Shown: positions 35,610-45,470, numbered from the stretch's first letter. The stretch is DNA of 64,000 nt from Anodontia alba (GCA_964016985.1 OZ024827.1:113998411-114062410), one strand, 5' to 3'. Made by a program: numbers and translations. The notes: generated by a model not told the origin, from the sequence alone.

Positions 35610-35758
35610 TGTAGTAATAAGTATATGATACACTTGTACTGCCTTGCGGTACAAGCCGGCTTTTATAGCGACGTGGTAGAGTGTAGGACTTTGTCCAGCG
35701 GACCGGGTTCGATCCCCCAGTTGCGGCATTGGTGATTAGAATTTTTTCACCTGTTACA
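35610..35758 (+). repeat. LTR-like repeat 1 with Pol III A and B boxes
   Basis: It contains the hairpin CTTGTAC-TGCCTTGCG-GTACAAG, then GCCGGC, then a tRNA-like body: A box TAGCGACGTGG (35666-35676, 10 of 11 consensus positions), anticodon-arm-like region, B box GGTTCGATCCC (35706-35716, 10 of 11), then GCGGC pairing back to GCCGC-like bases of the acceptor start. The 3' part is GATTAGAATTTTTTCACCTG-TTACA. Confidence 0.7.
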
Positions 35759-35760
35759 TC

Positions 35761-35773
35761 TGGCGCCCAACGT
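35761..35773 (+). promoter_or_regulatory. putative tRNA-Lys primer-binding site
   Basis: TGGCGCCCAACGT, separated by two bases (TC) from the end of repeat 1. Position and sequence match the primer-binding site class that pairs with tRNA-Lys of the CUU-reading type. Confidence 0.65.
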
Positions 35774-35869
35774 AAATAGCCCCATTTGATGGGCTTGGTG
35801 ACCCAATAGGGTTGGTGGCCTGGTATTGAGTGGTTGCTCAAATGAAGAATCGCAGAGGAATCTTAAAAT

Positions 35870-35879
35870 GGAGGGGGAA
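35870..35879 (+). promoter_or_regulatory. putative polypurine tract
   Basis: GGAGGGGGAA, five bases before the conserved TGTAGT start of repeat 2. If the terminal repeat is taken to begin at the shared CATAT (35601 and 35880), the tract directly abuts it, as expected for a plus-strand primer. Confidence 0.5.
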
Positions 35880-35884
35880 CATAT

Positions 35885-36028
35885 TGTAGTGATTAGATAC
35901 ACTTGTACTGCCTTGCGGTACAAGCCGGCTTTTATAGCGACGTGGTAGAGTGTTGGCCTGTCACGCAGGCGGCCTGGGTTCGATAACCGGCCGCGGCAAT
36001 GGTAATTAGAATTTTTTCACCTGTTACA
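35885..36028 (+). repeat. LTR-like repeat 2 with tRNA-Asp-like anticodon loop
   Basis: Same hairpin and A box (35935-35945) as repeat 1. The anticodon arm reads GGCCTGTCACGCAGG, containing the CTGTCAC loop typical of tRNA-Asp(GUC). The B box is GGTTCGATAAC (35977-35987, 9 of 11). It ends TTTTTTCACCTGTTACA and is followed after two bases by TGGCGCGACCG. Confidence 0.7.
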
Positions 36029-36030
36029 CA

Positions 36031-36654
36031 TGGCGCGACCGTTCAGGTAATGCATTCTAACTGTATGTATTAATCGCATAATCTTGACTTGTTTTTATTG
36101 CTCTACATATATTTTACGATTCAAATTTAATTCAACAAAAGACACAACTGGGCTTGAGTCGTTCACCTGATCATAAAAAAAAAACATCAAGTGAAATTAT
36201 ATATAGGTGGAATATACAGGAACAATCGCGACCGCCACAAGTTGCCTGTATTAAAAAAGCCTGTAGGGATATTCAATGCTCAGCAGATTGCGGCTGGCAC
36301 GGCTGGTCTTTGTCACTATCCACTTTGTGATTAGTCATTATCTGAAAATATTCTTTATGTTTTTTTATTAATTATTCCCCCTCTCAGTAGCATAACGTTA
36401 TAAATATATGTATATTTGTGTTGTTGCCACTGTAAAATGAAAAAGAAAGAAAGAAAGAAAGGTTGATCGGTAATGAAACATGTGGTAGAGATTTTGTTTT
36501 TGTATATTTGATTTTATGTAGATTAACACTGTGAAATGCTATCATGTGTGATGTTTTGTATCCTCAGGGCTTTAAAGCCTTTTGGAATTCTGACATAAAC
36601 TACATTGTATATTCTATATTTTTTTGGTGGTGCCACGTATGTATGGCAACCCTT
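36031..36654. other. unassigned AT-rich DNA
   Basis: Begins with TGGCGCGACCGTTCAGG, which may be a second primer-site-like sequence. A short AAAG run lies at 36437-36460. Nothing else recognised. Confidence 0.35.
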
Positions 36655-37050
36655 TTGGGGGTTTACCCATCTACGTTTCAAATACAGATATCTCTAATAA
36701 TAAATACAGATATCTGTAGTTTTGTTAATACAGATATCTCTAATTGAAATGCAGATATCTGTAAATGAAATAGAGATATCTCTATCTGAAATGCAGATAT
36801 CTGTATTTGAAACAAAGATAGCTCTATTTCTGATCAAGATATAGGTATCAGCATTTCAATTACAGATACCAGCATTTCCACTACTAAAATTCAGATAACT
36901 GCATTTATAATACGGTTATATCTTATTGAAATGTAGCTACATATATTTGAAATACAGATATCTGAATTTCTAAAGTTTATACAAATATCTGCATTTCAAA
37001 TAGAGATATCTGTATCATGGTTGAAATATAGACATCTCTATTTCTGTTAT
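36655..37050. repeat. second GATATC palindrome array
   Basis: About 15 units of the type GAAATACAGATATCTG or GAAATAGAGATATCTC spaced near 22-25 bp. It shares the GATATC-centred palindrome design with the 10238 array but has different spacers, so the two arrays are related in form rather than obviously in sequence. Confidence 0.82.
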
Positions 37051-37155
37051 GGGAAACTGATACACCACCCTCGCTGACTTTTATGTACGCACCGATCAAC
37101 GGTTATAAAATACCAATATGGCGGACGGCGCAGTACGAGCCCTTACAGAAACGCG

Positions 37156-37161
<6 letters not shown>

Positions 37162-37201
<40 letters not shown>
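37162..37201. repeat. (CA)n microsatellite
   Basis: About 18 CA units preceded by GCGCACGCGCG. Confidence 0.95.
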
Positions 37202-37207
<6 letters not shown>

Positions 37208-37308
37208 TTTCAAACTCATCGCTCCTTTCAGAGAAGCCTATAATGATAGTTTATCCGGTCTGAGTTTGCTTGGCTCGCATGCCTCGCACACAGCAGCACC
37301 GGTCTACT

Positions 37309-37310
<2 letters not shown>

Positions 37311-37347
<37 letters not shown>
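37311..37347. repeat. poly-T tract
   Basis: About 37 T with one leading C. It may be the tail of a minus-strand retroposon. Confidence 0.9.
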
Positions 37348-37351
<4 letters not shown>

Positions 37352-37889
37352 AAGTCGGTCTTTCTTCGTCTTCAAAATTATTTTATCCGTAAGATTTACT
37401 AATGTTGAAAAGAAATAGTGATTGAATTGTATCGTTAGAAGCTACGAAAAAAGGAGACTAAGCCAAGCAGCCAGTTTTCGAAAAAAATCAAATGACAACG
37501 ACCAACTCCACTTCAAATATAGACTATTTAAATTCTCTATATTTTTCATTCAAAGGGAGATATTTTGAGATGGGAAAAAATTCAAATTCAGCCTGACGTC
37601 ATTTGATGGGAATTTGGAATTAAATAACGTTGTGGTTTGTGCAAGACATTTATTAAAAGTAAAATGGTATTTTGTTTTATACAGAGCGTGTTATGACTAG
37701 AAATACTGTTTTAAATTTAGGGCTCATAACTCCATAGATTATGACTGCGAAAGAATTACCTTTGTGATTTTAAAGACAGGCGTTTGACAAAAATGACCAT
37801 GAAAACATTTTAACGAAAAACGTAAAACACGAGCTGGTACTCTAAACTCGAAACTGTATACTCTTCATTGCCTTTGAGTGTATTAATGT
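37348..37889. other. unassigned AT-rich DNA
   Basis: No repeat, gene or RNA recognised. Confidence 0.4.
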
Positions 37890-38405
37890 GTTTTCACCAA
37901 ATATGGTATGTGTATCTGTATTATATAGATCTGGTTCTGGCTTGCAAACTGGCAAATTTCATCAGTTGTGTAGGAGTAATCCACCCACTACACTATAATG
38001 TTGGGGTATGATCGTTTCACTTTTCTATATTAGCCAGGGCATGACAAAAATACAAAATGTCTGGCCGCCCTCTAGAACCAAAATCATTTGATCATTTTTG
38101 GCCCCCATCACCACAGTTAAAGGTCATCAACTTCTTTAAGGGATTCTTTAACGTAAATTTATCAACACTACATAATTTTGATGGTCATAATTATCATCAA
38201 TCGTTTTATTTCGGAGTAAGCGTATGCATCAACACTAGTTTAAACATATGTGGTACATGAGAAATGCAAACAGGGACAAATGTAGAAAAAGAAAGTAGCA
38301 AAATGACAGTTTGCTGTTGCTAGCGGAAAAACGTGCCATCTTGTCATGAAGAACAATAGACTGAAATGCACTGGAGACGACCATGTTTGTGTAATGTGTC
38401 CGAAA
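37890..38405 (+). repeat. dispersed 500-bp repeat, copy 1
   Basis: It matches 43255-43765 along its whole length: TTTCATCAGTTGTGTAGGAG, GGCCGCCCTCTAGAACCAAA, TTTAAGGGATTCT, TATCATCAATCGTTTTATT, ATCAACACTAGTTTAAACAT and GACCATGTTTGTGT. The two copies are about 85% identical by eye and in the same orientation. The family is unknown. No coding frame is shared. Confidence 0.88.
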
Positions 38406-39233
38406 ACTGGTCAATGGCTTTGTGTAGCCTATGACTGCATTTATTTGTAACTAAGCATTTTCGGACAACGTTAAAATCTATTGCAGTGAGAACGTGTTCG
38501 ATTTCATCCCGTGGTAGTGTGTAGTGACATAATAACCTGCCAGAAACGGAACTCAACTCTGTTGAGTGTCGATATCCCAAAACTCAGGCAGAATGAATGG
38601 ATAAATGTGCCCGAGTATACGATCATTATACGCACTGCTGTTCAAATGCTGAAGTGGCAATATTGTGTGCTTTATTTTCCAGTAGAATCGCGAACACTCT
38701 TGGTTTTTATCGCATTAAGTAACTAATATAATGTTATGTTTAATGTTCGACTGACTGAGGTGCTGATTTACATTACACAAAGCTGGTACCAGAACTGCGA
38801 CAGTGCAATAACTACAACCCTTGAACTCTAAACTTGATCTCTGAAGCGTTCGTTATACCGTGGCTTAGTAAGCATGAGTATTTCCCAGAGTACTGCCAAG
38901 GTTCAACAGTAATAACTGTTGTCTAAATCGAATGCGGTCATTGACAATACCATGTGCTTAGTCAGGGCCTATCTGCCATCTTTGAATAATTTGAATAAAG
39001 AGATTGTCTTTAAATTAAAATATGAGAAAAAGCAAACAAATTCATTAGATCACACATACGAATTATCAGTTAGAGCAATTTGCTGATGAATCAGTGTTGA
39101 AAACCCGCTGGTAATAATCTGTTCATTTAGTAGTATAGATTAACGCTTTTACCACCTGAATTGTATCAGTGCGTTCAAATTTGATCATTACGCTTCTCAG
39201 CAATTTGGCTAATGTCGTAGAGCGTCTGGGCTC
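38406..39233. other. unassigned low-copy DNA
   Basis: No repeat or gene recognised. The frames at 38344 and 38511 overlap on opposite strands and have no domain. Confidence 0.35.
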
Positions 39234-39596
39234 TTGATCAGAATAGTCAGAAGAGGCTCAATGAGCCCAAAGGAAATAATATATAACAGACACTATGATG
39301 AAGAACGGGGATATGTTTTACGGCCGCCAGACGGCGTTGACTTTGTTGCAAGTCTGACTTACAGGGGGAATAGTTGTGCAAAATACAACATAACCCAATT
39401 TAAGAAAAGTAGCTCATTTGAAGACAAGATTATTAAACAGCAGTGTTTTAGAACCAGACTTAATTTAAACATATGGAGGAAATTCGGAAACAACATGTCA
39501 GTAACTATTCAACAAAGCTATTACCAGTCTTTCATTTCATACCTTCTGTCAGGTTTGTGGGGAACAGATATTATTTCAGGGGAAGAAACTATTTAA
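39234..39596 (+). CDS. hypothetical 120-residue frame
   Basis: The frame opens with a non-ATG codon (TTG); the first ATG encodes MSPKEIIYNRHYDEERGYVL and would give 111 residues. The product is mixed and polar, without signal peptide, membrane segment or a domain that I recognise. Its length and normal-looking composition make it the best non-repeat frame in the window, but chance is still likely in a 64-kb AT-rich sequence. It lies about 370 bp upstream of a Penelope-like fragment and is not part of it. Confidence 0.2.
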   Translation: MIRIVRRGSMSPKEIIYNRHYDEERGYVLRPPDGVDFVASLTYRGNSCAKYNITQFKKSSSFEDKIIKQQCFRTRLNLNIWRKFGNNMSVTIQQSYYQSFISYLLSGLWGTDIISGEETI

Positions 39597-39969
39597 AATT
39601 GTTGTTGCTCTTTTCTGGACAAGGGTCTACTCTACAAAGAAAATAATTTGCCTTGGGAACGAATTTGTTCTTTTTTGAAGGGGGCTGGTGTATAGGAAAG
39701 GACAGGAAACAGACAGTCACATGTTATCAAGTTCTTTTAAACAGTAGTACAGTCATTTGAAGTAATCAAATCACAGTGATACACCATTAAGGCCATGTTC
39801 TTAATAATTCAATTGACAGTATCGTAGACAGTAGCTATGTATGTCAGTATTTACCTTGTGGTCGGACCCGTCGTGGTCCTACTTTTGTGTTTTTATTTAT
39901 TTATAACTGGTCCACTTACGTTTCTCTTTGTAGTGTTATGGACACAGCTGTTTTGTTTTGATTACGTAA

Positions 39970-40760
39970 GCAGACTTTTCGGAGCAATTCAGAAAACTTA
40001 TTAACCGTTATAAAAGAATTGGCTATAGCCTGGATATTATGCGGCAGACTGCATGCCTAGTTGTCAGCCCAATCATTGTTGATGGCTATGCTTCACTTTT
40101 TAATTGCACGACGGCGGTTCGGGCCTCAGACCCAATGACGGCCTCTTCGTAAAACTGTAACCAGTGGGTTGGGGCTTGATGATATGTCTTTGGCTTGGCC
40201 CGCCGTGGTTCAACTATTGGTTTTCATTTACTCTGGCATACAGTAGAATTAGCCACGAGTACTCGTCTTTGTTTATTATAGTGATTAATTTGATTTTTGT
40301 GTTTTCGCTTTGATGCATTGACTGAGTTGGGAGCCTTTATGCGAACCGAATTTTTATGTGTTTCTGTATTAAGTGTAGCATCGGGACCCAGGGTGAAGTT
40401 AGCTAGCTGTAAAAGTGCTTTAAACACCCCCCCTCACCCCACCCCCCTCCCCGGTGGTTTACTCTACTGACCGTTCTAAGGCGGTGGTCCCGGTGTTAGT
40501 CTTACTCTTTGTTGCTTTGTGGTTTATTCTACGAGGCGATTTGTTGTATGTCTTTCCGTGTGTCATTTTGTTCCTGTGTTTTTCAGTCCCTTTAGTATTG
40601 CGATTACCTCGCTTGGGGAAGAGAGAGCTAATCTTAGTGCTTTTCGTAAGTTTGTTCGATTTGTGCTTGTTTGGATTTGTTGGTTTCCTCTTCCTCTTGG
40701 GGAAGGGCTGCTGTTTGTGATTGTGGCACTCCCTGGACATTTCTTTTACCTTTTTTTTTA
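39970..40760 (+). mobile_element. Penelope-like retroelement 3' end, copy 1
   Basis: The coding remnant 39970-40152 encodes the last 60 residues of a reverse transcriptase-type protein (FSEQFRKLINRYKRIGYS, LDIMRQTACLVVSPIIVDGY, ASLFNCTTAVRAS) and stops at TAA. A 600-bp 3' region follows with CTCTGGCATACAGTAGAATT, GCATCGGGACCCAGGGTG, CCGTTCTAAGGCGG and GCGATTACCTCGCTTGGGG, ending in CTTTTACCT and T8. The body is 5'-truncated. An insertion of C-rich sequence lies at 40430-40450 relative to the copy at 59803. Assignment to the Penelope-like class is tentative; membership in an RT element family is firm. Confidence 0.75.
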
Positions 40761-40943
40761 ACATATATTTAATGCGCAACGCACGAAAAGTTCCCCAAGC
40801 TTTTGCGGACAAAGCATGCTTCAGATCAGACTTTATTGTGTGCTTACAAAATCAATGGATACTGTAGTGTATGTCAGCGAACAGAGCTGTATGTATCAGA
40901 TCCTGAGTTCAGCTACTAGCTTTGTTCAGAACAGACTGCACGG

Positions 40944-41165
40944 TAGACTGGCTCCAGTCTCTAGTGACAAAATATTTTTTTCTTATAATCTGTTTAATAA
41001 TCTACTAAGATAAAACCAAAGTAATATCATGACTATAAAGGCTGGTCACTAGACTCTAGTGACCAGCCTTAATAGTCATGATAGTTTTTTGTTTGTTCTA
41101 TTTAAGTGAATTATCAAACCGAATTATGTGAAAAATATTAGTCATTCGAGACTGGAGTCAGTCTA
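40944..41165. mobile_element. 222-bp MITE with perfect 9-bp target duplication
   Basis: Flanked by ACTGCACGG at 40935-40943 and 41166-41174. Terminal inverted repeats of about 38 bp start TAGACTGGCTCCAGTCTC and, from the right, TAGACTGACTCCAGTCTC. The centre (41026-41082) is a long hairpin, ATCATGACTATAAAGGCTGG and its partner, with arms of about 28 bp. A 9-bp duplication and long TIRs are typical of Mutator-like elements (inference). Confidence 0.88.
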
Positions 41166-41174
41166 ACTGCACGG

Positions 41175-42804
41175 AAATGCACGCTCATCTGGACTTTCGT
41201 TATTCGCATATTGCATATATATATTTTAAAGGAAAATGAAAATACAAAAGTTGTCTCCTTTGTAAAAGAAAAACTGGCAGAAAGTCTATCAGGTGTGTAA
41301 AATCCCTTTAAGGGAAATACATACACTTTCAAGGGTGACAACTCTGTCAAAATTGCTTTTACTCCTTTCTACCTTTCTAAAACGGAATGAATTCATAAAG
41401 AAAAGAATTTGCTAAAGAATTTGCTCCATTTAGGGGATTGAGGGAATAGACAACTTTCAAAAGGGGAGTGTGTACAGAAACATAAGATGCCCCACCCATT
41501 TTTTTATCAGCTGAATCAACTCCCCTTGATGTTTTCGATAAGCCGTTTACGCTTTAAGTGTTTTAGTTGCAGCTTTTATGTTGTCTTTTTGAATGAAGCA
41601 TAACATTTTTATTGTGTCTTCCCTTTCTAGTTTATAAACAATCAGACAAAACCTCCCGACAAGGCATATATATAAAATGACGTGAACCCATTTATGCCCA
41701 GTGTCCCATAAAAGGGATATTGACAAACAGTGTAGACCCAGATCAGACGCCGCAGAACGATCAGAATTGTTTGTAAAACATGGTTAACAATAAAAAGTAA
41801 CCAGACACCCCTTATATTGAAAACTGATCGAGGAACTTATGTACATGGTTTAAAAACTACAGGTAGAACGCAATTTTAATGTGCTTAGCAAATCTGACCT
41901 GTGATGACCTTGAGGTCAAGGCTACTGGAATCGTTAGCACCTAGTCTACGACGTATACGGACGCTCTGCACGGAACTTTGCTGTTTAAACCAGCTGTATT
42001 ACTTTTGTTACTTCAAGCAAAATTTAACTGCATAAATCTGTCTTAACACTTTCATCTATGAAGACGAAAACAGACTCGTTACGAGCAGTCTCCTCGGGAT
42101 CTTCACTGTTTGCCATTCTGTTCTGATTTACAACTGTAACACTTTTCGCAGTAATGGAGGTGTCCAAATGCAGAGAGGGGCGATTCTATTTCAGAAACTC
42201 AAGATCAAAACGTTTACCGTGCTTAATAATCAAACTCTTCCCCATTTCCCATATTATATGGTGAAAATTTCCTGACTTAAAATAGCTTTAGATACTTAAC
42301 ATCTCTGAGCTGAATAAATCATACGTGCAAAATGGACAAATGGTATAAGGGAAATAACTGCATTGTCGTTAATCACAGTTACAATGTACGGTTAATCCTC
42401 ATTTGGGTGTAATATATTAGTTTCAGAGGTTAGATATCAGTGCAAGTTCATAATGAATCGTCTGCCAAGCACACAACGTACATGAAATATCAAGTGTTAT
42501 TTTCTCTGAAAAATAGTAATGATAAACGAAATATCGTCTGACACAACTTTCCTTTGCGTCAAAAGCGTTAAAACTAGTCTACTGTTACAGCACGGGTTCT
42601 GTCGCATAGTTGTCGCCTATACAAGGAATAACTCGTGCTAGCACGAGCTATATTATGTAACACATTCTGCCTGTTACCACAGGCCCGTGCATAACGTGTC
42701 ATTTATAAGTACAAGAAAATGACCTGCGCAAGCGCAGGTATATCATAAAAGCCATCGGACTGATTTCAACCTGAAAATATTGAAAGGTCGATAGTTTACT
42801 TTTA
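41175..42804. other. low-copy DNA with small palindromes
   Basis: It contains a half copy of the GTGTAGACCCAGATCAGACG motif at 41731, a TTCACTGTTTGCC half at 42102, and two short hairpins: CTCGTGCTAGCACGAG (42632-42647) and ACCTGCGC-AA-GCGCAGGT (42722-42739). No gene recognised. Confidence 0.45.
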
Positions 42805-43135
42805 TTTTATTCGGGTTTAATGTCTCTTTCAACAATCATTCAATCATATCGTGACAGTGTCTGGATGCGACAGCGGTCTCTTTGCTTACTTTTAGAGGGC
42901 TTCCTTGCTGAAATATCATGTCCCGGACGCATGACGTGGTATTTAACTGAAACACATTACAGTGACACCAGGCCGACCAGTTCAGATTCCAAGCAAAAGA
43001 GCAGCTAGTACAATTTTCAACGTCTTTTATACGACTCGACGGGCGATCGAACCCCCATCTCCCCACCCCTGGATGCAAAACGGAGGCTTTAGAAAATGAG
43101 TCGCTGGAACTGTAGGCTCAAAGGTCAGCTGCTTG
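42805..43135 (-). mobile_element. possible tRNA-type SINE or dispersed element
   Basis: It starts with TTTATTCGGGTTTAATGTCTC, a phrase type that I associate with common molluscan dispersed repeats. Near its other end GGGCGATCGAACCCCCATC reads on the minus strand as GGGGGTTCGATCGCCC, a B-box-like sequence. No A box was found, so the assignment is weak. Confidence 0.3.
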
Positions 43136-43159
43136 CTAATTTAGAACGTCTTCTTTACC

Positions 43160-43765
43160 CCGCCACACGATAGTCTGTCTGTCAGTCTGTGGTACGTCCG
43201 TTCATATGTCGTCGTCCGTCCGTCCGTATTTCGTTTCCAGACGATAACTTGAGTAAATATTAATGGATTTTCACTAAATCTGGTATGTGCATTGGTATTG
43301 TATTGGTCTGGTTCGGGAATTTCATCAGTTGTGTAGGAGTTATCTGCCCACCACACGATAGTATTGGGTTATAATCGTTTCACGTTTTCATATTAGTCAG
43401 CGCATGACAAATCTAATAAAAGGCTGGCCGCCCTCTAGAACCAAAGTCATTTGGTCATTTTTCTGCCCCCATAACCATAGTTAAAGGGTCGTCAACTTGT
43501 TTAAGGGATTCTCTAACATAAATTTATCGACACTGCATAATCTTGATGGTCATCATTATCATCAATCGTTTTATTAGTTAGCGTCTGCATCAACACTAGT
43601 TTAAACATATTTGGAAAATCAGAACTGCATCAGAAAAAATAGGGGAAAAGAAGCTAGCAAAGTCGGACAGTTCGCTGTTGCTCGTGAATAAAACGTGCCA
43701 CCTTGTAACGGAGGACAATAGACAGAAATGCATTGGAGACGGCCATGTTTGTGTGGTCATCGGCT
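43160..43765 (+). repeat. dispersed repeat, copy 2 with GTCCGT-rich head
   Basis: From 43255 it matches the copy at 37890. Upstream it has a GTCTGTCTGTCAGTCTG and CGTCCGTCCGTCCGTATTTCG head that is absent from copy 1. It ends against the poly-A that begins the Penelope-like minus-strand fragment. Confidence 0.82.
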
Positions 43766-43768
43766 TGG

Positions 43769-44395
43769 AAAAAAAAAAAAGGTAAGAGAAAAGTCCAGGG
43801 AGTGCCACAATCACAAAATAGTTGCGGTCATGGTACCTAAGCCGTAATCCAAACTCATAAATCCGTAAAAGAATGATGGATCAGAATGTTCAGACCAACA
43901 ACCATGGACCACAGAATAAAGGGTGTAATCAGGCGTCCGCGGATAGTAAGCATTACTTGGTAAGCAAGCTTCGCCCACCATGCCCGTAGGCCTGAAATAA
44001 GGAAATATCGGTAGAAGCGTATGTCCGGGATTTGGGAAGTCTACTTATGGCGCGTCACTGGCAAAAACATCAGAAACAGTTCTGGAAACTGCCACATTGT
44101 AGGGATTGACCAGATCATGATGTCTCCCATAGAACTCCTTAAGTGTTACTACTAGTTTGGTGTTTTGATACCCCTGGCTCAACACCTTTGTAGTGAGCAC
44201 TTTCCCACGCTCCATGAAGTCCTGATAATTTGAACAGGTTCTGGCATAACGGATTAACTGTGAAACGTAAACGTCGTATGCTGGTACAAACCGCAGCACT
44301 TCCCAGGCACCAAGAGGAAGAGAAAACAGACAAAATCAAACAAGCACAAATCGAACAACTGTACGAAAAGCACTAAAATTAGCTCTCTCTTCCCC
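43769..44395 (-). mobile_element. Penelope-like 3' region, split by an insertion
   Basis: The pieces 44395-44286 and 43817-43769 read on the minus strand as consecutive parts of the 3' region seen at 40610-40760 and 60360-60510 (GGGGAAGAGAGAGCTAATT, CTTCCTCTTGGTG, GCTGCGGTTTGT, then GATTGTGGCACTCCCTGG and CTTTTCTCTTACC). A 468-bp segment (43818-44285) separates them, with ACAAA duplicated at both sides. Confidence 0.78.
43818..44285 (-). mobile_element. 5'-truncated RT retroelement inserted with 5-bp duplication
   Basis: Flanked by ACAAA at 43813-43817 and 44286-44290, while the uninterrupted sequence at 45052-45065 reads AATCACAAACCG. On the minus strand it begins inside a reverse transcriptase thumb region (VPAYDVYVSQLIRYARTC, then YQDFMERGKVLTTKVLSQGY, then FYGRHHDLVNPYNVAVS), stops at TAA after ASDAP, and continues as a 3' untranslated tail to 43818. 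The thumb resembles the one at 45772 (VYISQLIRFARV) but is a different subfamily. A sharp 5' truncation with a short target duplication fits target-primed reverse transcription. Confidence 0.75.
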
Positions 44396-45021
44396 AAGGA
44401 ACATTTCTATAAAAGTGTTGTCAAAATATCTGCGACGGCTTAACAATAAATGCCATTTTTCTACTTTCCCATTATAAGTTTATGGCAACTAAGTTACCAT
44501 ACAAACCAGAGCTTATGAGCAACACAACATTTGTAGAGGCTAATACAAAGAATATTTCTGCAAAGTCTCAGCCCTGTGTTCCATATGGTTTCTGAGGAGA
44601 TGATTATAACAGATATTTTTTTCTATGCAAAGAGCACTGAACAAAATAATCATCTGCCTGGTAGAGGACCACTCAAGAAACATTTCTGAAGCAGTTTTGT
44701 CAAAATATCTGAAATGACTTAATAATAAATTTCTGTTTTCCCATTATAAGTATACGGCAACTTTGATTTGCCATAGCAACCAAACTTAAAGGCTGATTTT
44801 CAATTTAAAAAAACGCAAACTTTCCATCCCCAGCCCAAGGATGCTAAGGTTGAAATTGGGGCTCAATCGGCCTAGTGGCTTCAGAGGAGATGACGTTAGA
44901 AAATGTTGACGCCAGACGCCGGACGCCAGATACCAGACGACGTCAGACGACGACGGACAACTGCCTATCCTATAAGCTCCCCCGGAGCCTTTGGCTCTGG
45001 TGAGCTAAAAAACAAAGGAAA
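44396..45021. other. unassigned DNA
   Basis: It contains two loosely similar phrases (ACATTTCT(A/G)AAG..GTTTTGTCAAAATATCTG at 44402 and 44690), a weak duplication of about 290 bp spacing, and a short CCAGACG-rich run at 44905-44955. Confidence 0.35.
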
Positions 45022-45348
45022 AAAAGGTAAGAGGAAAGTCCAGGTAGTGCCACAATCACAAACCGTAGCCCTCCAAGACACCAAGAGGAAGAGGAAACAG
45101 ACAAAACCAAACAAGCGCAAATCGAACAAACGTATGAAAAACACTAAGATTAACTCTCTCTTCCCCAAGCGAGGTAATCGCAATGCTAAAAAGACTGAAA
45201 AACACAAGAACAAAATAACACAAGGTAAGACATAAAACAAATCGCCTCGTAGAATAAACCACAAAGCAACAAAGAGTAAGATTAACACCGAGACCGCCGC
45301 CTTAGAACGGTCAGTAGACCGGGGGTTTAAAGCACTTTTACAGCTAGA
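45022..45348 (-). mobile_element. Penelope-like 3' region, copy 3
   Basis: It matches on the minus strand the segment 40405-40740 of copy 1 (TAAAAGTGCTTTAAACCCCC, ACCGTTCTAAGGCGGCGGTC, GTTGCTTTGTGGTTTATTC, CCTCGCTTGGGGAAGAGAGA). No coding part remains. Confidence 0.8.
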
Positions 45349-45470
45349 ACATTTCTGAATCTTGTCTGGAAGTGTCTGAACTTAGGAGTTTGAAAAATAG
45401 CTGAAAATGTCTGAATTATGGATGAAACAGTCCCGATTTCAGCAAAGATTCAGCCACCAAGTTTTCTGTT

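Larger units (their letters stand above)
35601..36030 (+). mobile_element. TRIM-like mini LTR element with tRNA-like LTRs
   Basis: Two direct repeats of about 145-150 bp (35610-35758 and 35885-36028) begin TGTAGT and end TGTTACA. Two bases after the first repeat lies TGGCGCCCAACGT, a perfect 13-base complement of the 3' end of animal tRNA-Lys(CUU), that is, a classical primer-binding site. About 110 bp later a purine tract, GGAGGGGGAA, precedes the second repeat. This is the layout of a terminal-repeat retrotransposon in miniature, with no coding capacity. Each repeat contains a tRNA-like segment with A and B boxes. Flanking duplications are not evident, and the second repeat is also followed by TGGCGCGACCG, so the copy may be part of a longer tandem arrangement. 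Alternative: two tRNA-derived SINEs in tandem. Confidence 0.6.

Noticed and set aside
35641..36000. Genuine tRNA genes
   Set aside because: A and B boxes are present, but the acceptor stem pairs only over about four bases and the anticodon arms are degenerate, and both lie inside a repeated element.
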